Shown: one piece after another, positions 24,920 through 26,163 of the stretch
Layout: each line of letters begins with the position of its first letter
Numbering within the stretch: the stretch's first letter is position 1
Source: an uncultured Clostridia bacterium
GTDB taxonomy: Bacteria; Bacillota; Clostridia; UBA1381
Direction: 5' to 3'
DNA length: 26,163 bases
Assembly (NCBI GenBank): GCA_944391255.1
Contig: CALXSW010000035.1
Span: 1 to 26,163, forward strand
Notes under the pieces: model-generated
What the model saw: only the letters and a program-made list of their open reading frames with translations
What the model was told of the DNA's origin: nothing
The model's database searches: none
Translations under genes and position numbers: made by a program

Positions 24920-26163
24920 GATATGACCTCAAAAATTTATCCGTCTGTTGCTATGAGAGGGATCGTTACATTTCCTCATGCGCAGCTTAATTTTGATGTT
25001 GCAAGAGATGCTTCGGTAAAAGCGATCGAAGAGGCTTTATCAGGCGATTCAAAAGTCTTTCTTGTAGCGCAAAAGGATATTGAAATTGCAGAGCCAAAGC
25101 AATCGGATCTGTACACAATCGGTGTTGTGGCAAAGATCACGCAGATAATGCACCTTCCCGGAAATGCAACTCGTGTGATAGTAAAGGGAATATGCAGAGC
25201 TGTTATAAGGGATATACATGAATATAAGCCTTTCCTTAAATGCGAGGTTGAGGAGATAGATGAAACATATTGCGGATTGACGTCTACAGAAACTGCTTAC
25301 AGCAGAGTTGTAAAATCGAAATTTGAAGAATATTTTTCAATAAATCACCGTCTTACTCCTGATAAATTTACAAGTGTCATGGGTATAGATCATCTTGGAA
25401 TGCTTTGCGACAGAGTCACAGACATGATAGATTTTGACCTGCGCATTAAGCAGAATATTCTCAGCGAGCTTAACTATTGCAGAAGAGCGGAGGAGCTTAT
25501 ATATCAGCTCAATAACATAATAGAAGTTCTTGAAATAGAGCAGACTATTATGCGCAAGGCGAAAGAACGTATGGATGAGAATCAACGCGAATATTTCCTG
25601 CGGGAGCAGATGCACGCGATAGAAAACGAGCTTGGCGATAAAGACGGCATTGCTGCGGAAGTCGAAACATTCAAGGAACGTATAGAAAAGGCGAAAATGT
25701 CAAAGGATAATACAGAAAAGCTGATGAAAGATGTCGAGCGGTTTGCAAAGCTTCCGGCAATGAGTCAGGACAGCGGCGTTATCAGAGCATACCTTGAAAC
25801 GGTTCTTGATCTGCCATGGAATAAATCTACTAAAGAAAAATTTGATATAAAGAAAGCTGCAAAGATACTTGACGAAGATCATTATGGATTGGATAAGGTC
25901 AAGGAGAGGATTCTTGAGTTTTTAGCTGTAAGGACAATGACAAAAGGCAAGAATTCAACTGTTATATGCCTTGAAGGCCCTCCGGGCGTCGGAAAAACAT
26001 CAATAGCAAAGTCTATAGCGCGAGCATTGGGCAGAAAATTTATAAGGATATCTCTCGGTGGTATACATGACGAGTCAGATATCCGCGGTCACCGCAAAAC
26101 ATATATAGGCGCAATGGAGGGCAGAATAATGTCAGCTATGCGTACTGTGAAAGTTAAAAATCC
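24917..26163 (+). CDS. lon: ATP-dependent protease Lon, 5' part (3' end outside window)
   Basis: Lon degrades misfolded and regulatory proteins in the cytosol using an AAA+ unfoldase fused to a Ser-Lys protease. The 415 complete codons cover the N-terminal substrate-binding domain (YPSVAMRGIVTFPHAQLNFD, residues about 5-200), a coiled coil with the family block REYFLREQMHAIENELGD, the LPW motif (TVLDLPWNKS) and the start of the AAA+ module with Walker A GPPGVGKTS at about 354-362. Then comes SLGGIHDESDIRGHRKTYIGAMEGRI. The window ends just before Walker B; the sensor, lid and protease domains lie beyond. It is transcribed from its own promoter after the leu terminator. Confidence 0.96.
   Translation, partial: MDMTSKIYPSVAMRGIVTFPHAQLNFDVARDASVKAIEEALSGDSKVFLVAQKDIEIAEPKQSDLYTIGVVAKITQIMHLPGNATRVIVKGICRAVIRDIHEYKPFLKCEVEEIDETYCGLTSTETAYSRVVKSKFEEYFSINHRLTPDKFTSVMGIDHLGMLCDRVTDMIDFDLRIKQNILSELNYCRRAEELIYQLNNIIEVLEIEQTIMRKAKERMDENQREYFLREQMHAIENELGDKDGIAAEVETFKERIEKAKMSKDNTEKLMKDVERFAKLPAMSQDSGVIRAYLETVLDLPWNKSTKEKFDIKKAAKILDEDHYGLDKVKERILEFLAVRTMTKGKNSTVICLEGPPGVGKTSIAKSIARALGRKFIRISLGGIHDESDIRGHRKTYIGAMEGRIMSAMRTVKVKN

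Overview
The window is a dense stretch of bacterial chromosome with every gene on the + strand. It most likely comes from a member of class Clostridia (Bacillota/Firmicutes), probably an uncultured gut-type lineage. The grounds are the gene order gmk-rpoZ-priA-def-fmt-rsmB-rlmN-prpC-prkC-rsgA-rpe-thiN, which is the conserved Firmicutes housekeeping cluster; a PASTA-domain PrkC kinase; a ThiI without a rhodanese domain next to a NifS-type desulfurase; a clostridial-type MurD; SLH domains on a surface peptidase; purine-rich Shine-Dalgarno sites with several TTG/GTG starts; and heavy use of ATA for isoleucine. No tRNA, rRNA, mobile element or CRISPR array was seen.

Bases 1 to about 12,700 hold the core cluster: the 3' end of guanylate kinase, RNA polymerase omega, primosomal helicase PriA, peptide deformylase and Met-tRNA formyltransferase (the N-formyl-methionine cycle), a YugP-type membrane zinc peptidase, the RNA methyltransferases RsmB and RlmN, the PP2C phosphatase / PASTA kinase pair, ribosome-assembly GTPase RsgA, ribulose-phosphate epimerase and thiamine pyrophosphokinase. 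coaBC, which lies between rpoZ and priA in Bacillus subtilis, is absent from that position. From 12,716 to 16,474 follow a cysteine desulfurase and ThiI (together tRNA 4-thiouridine synthesis) and MurD.

Bases 16,494 to 21,706 form a peptidase block. Three tandem M42 aminopeptidase paralogues overlap by 16-17 bases each. The first and third keep all metal ligands and the catalytic Glu; the middle one has lost the catalytic Glu, a metal-binding His and the TDA segment, so it looks like a pseudoenzyme. They are followed by a secreted M3-like HEFGH metallopeptidase with three C-terminal SLH domains, probably held on the cell wall. The largest gap between genes from gmk to this peptidase is 46 bases and none holds a recognisable terminator, so the run may be one very long transcription unit. 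It ends at a clear intrinsic terminator (21,721-21,767).

Bases 21,797 to 24,815 hold a leuC-leuD-leuB leucine operon with a probable sigma-A promoter, no leuA beside it, no visible T-box, and its own terminator. The last gene, lon, runs off the end of the window before Walker B. It has a strong extended -10 promoter, and a perfect inverted repeat followed by a T-run sits right at the predicted transcription start.
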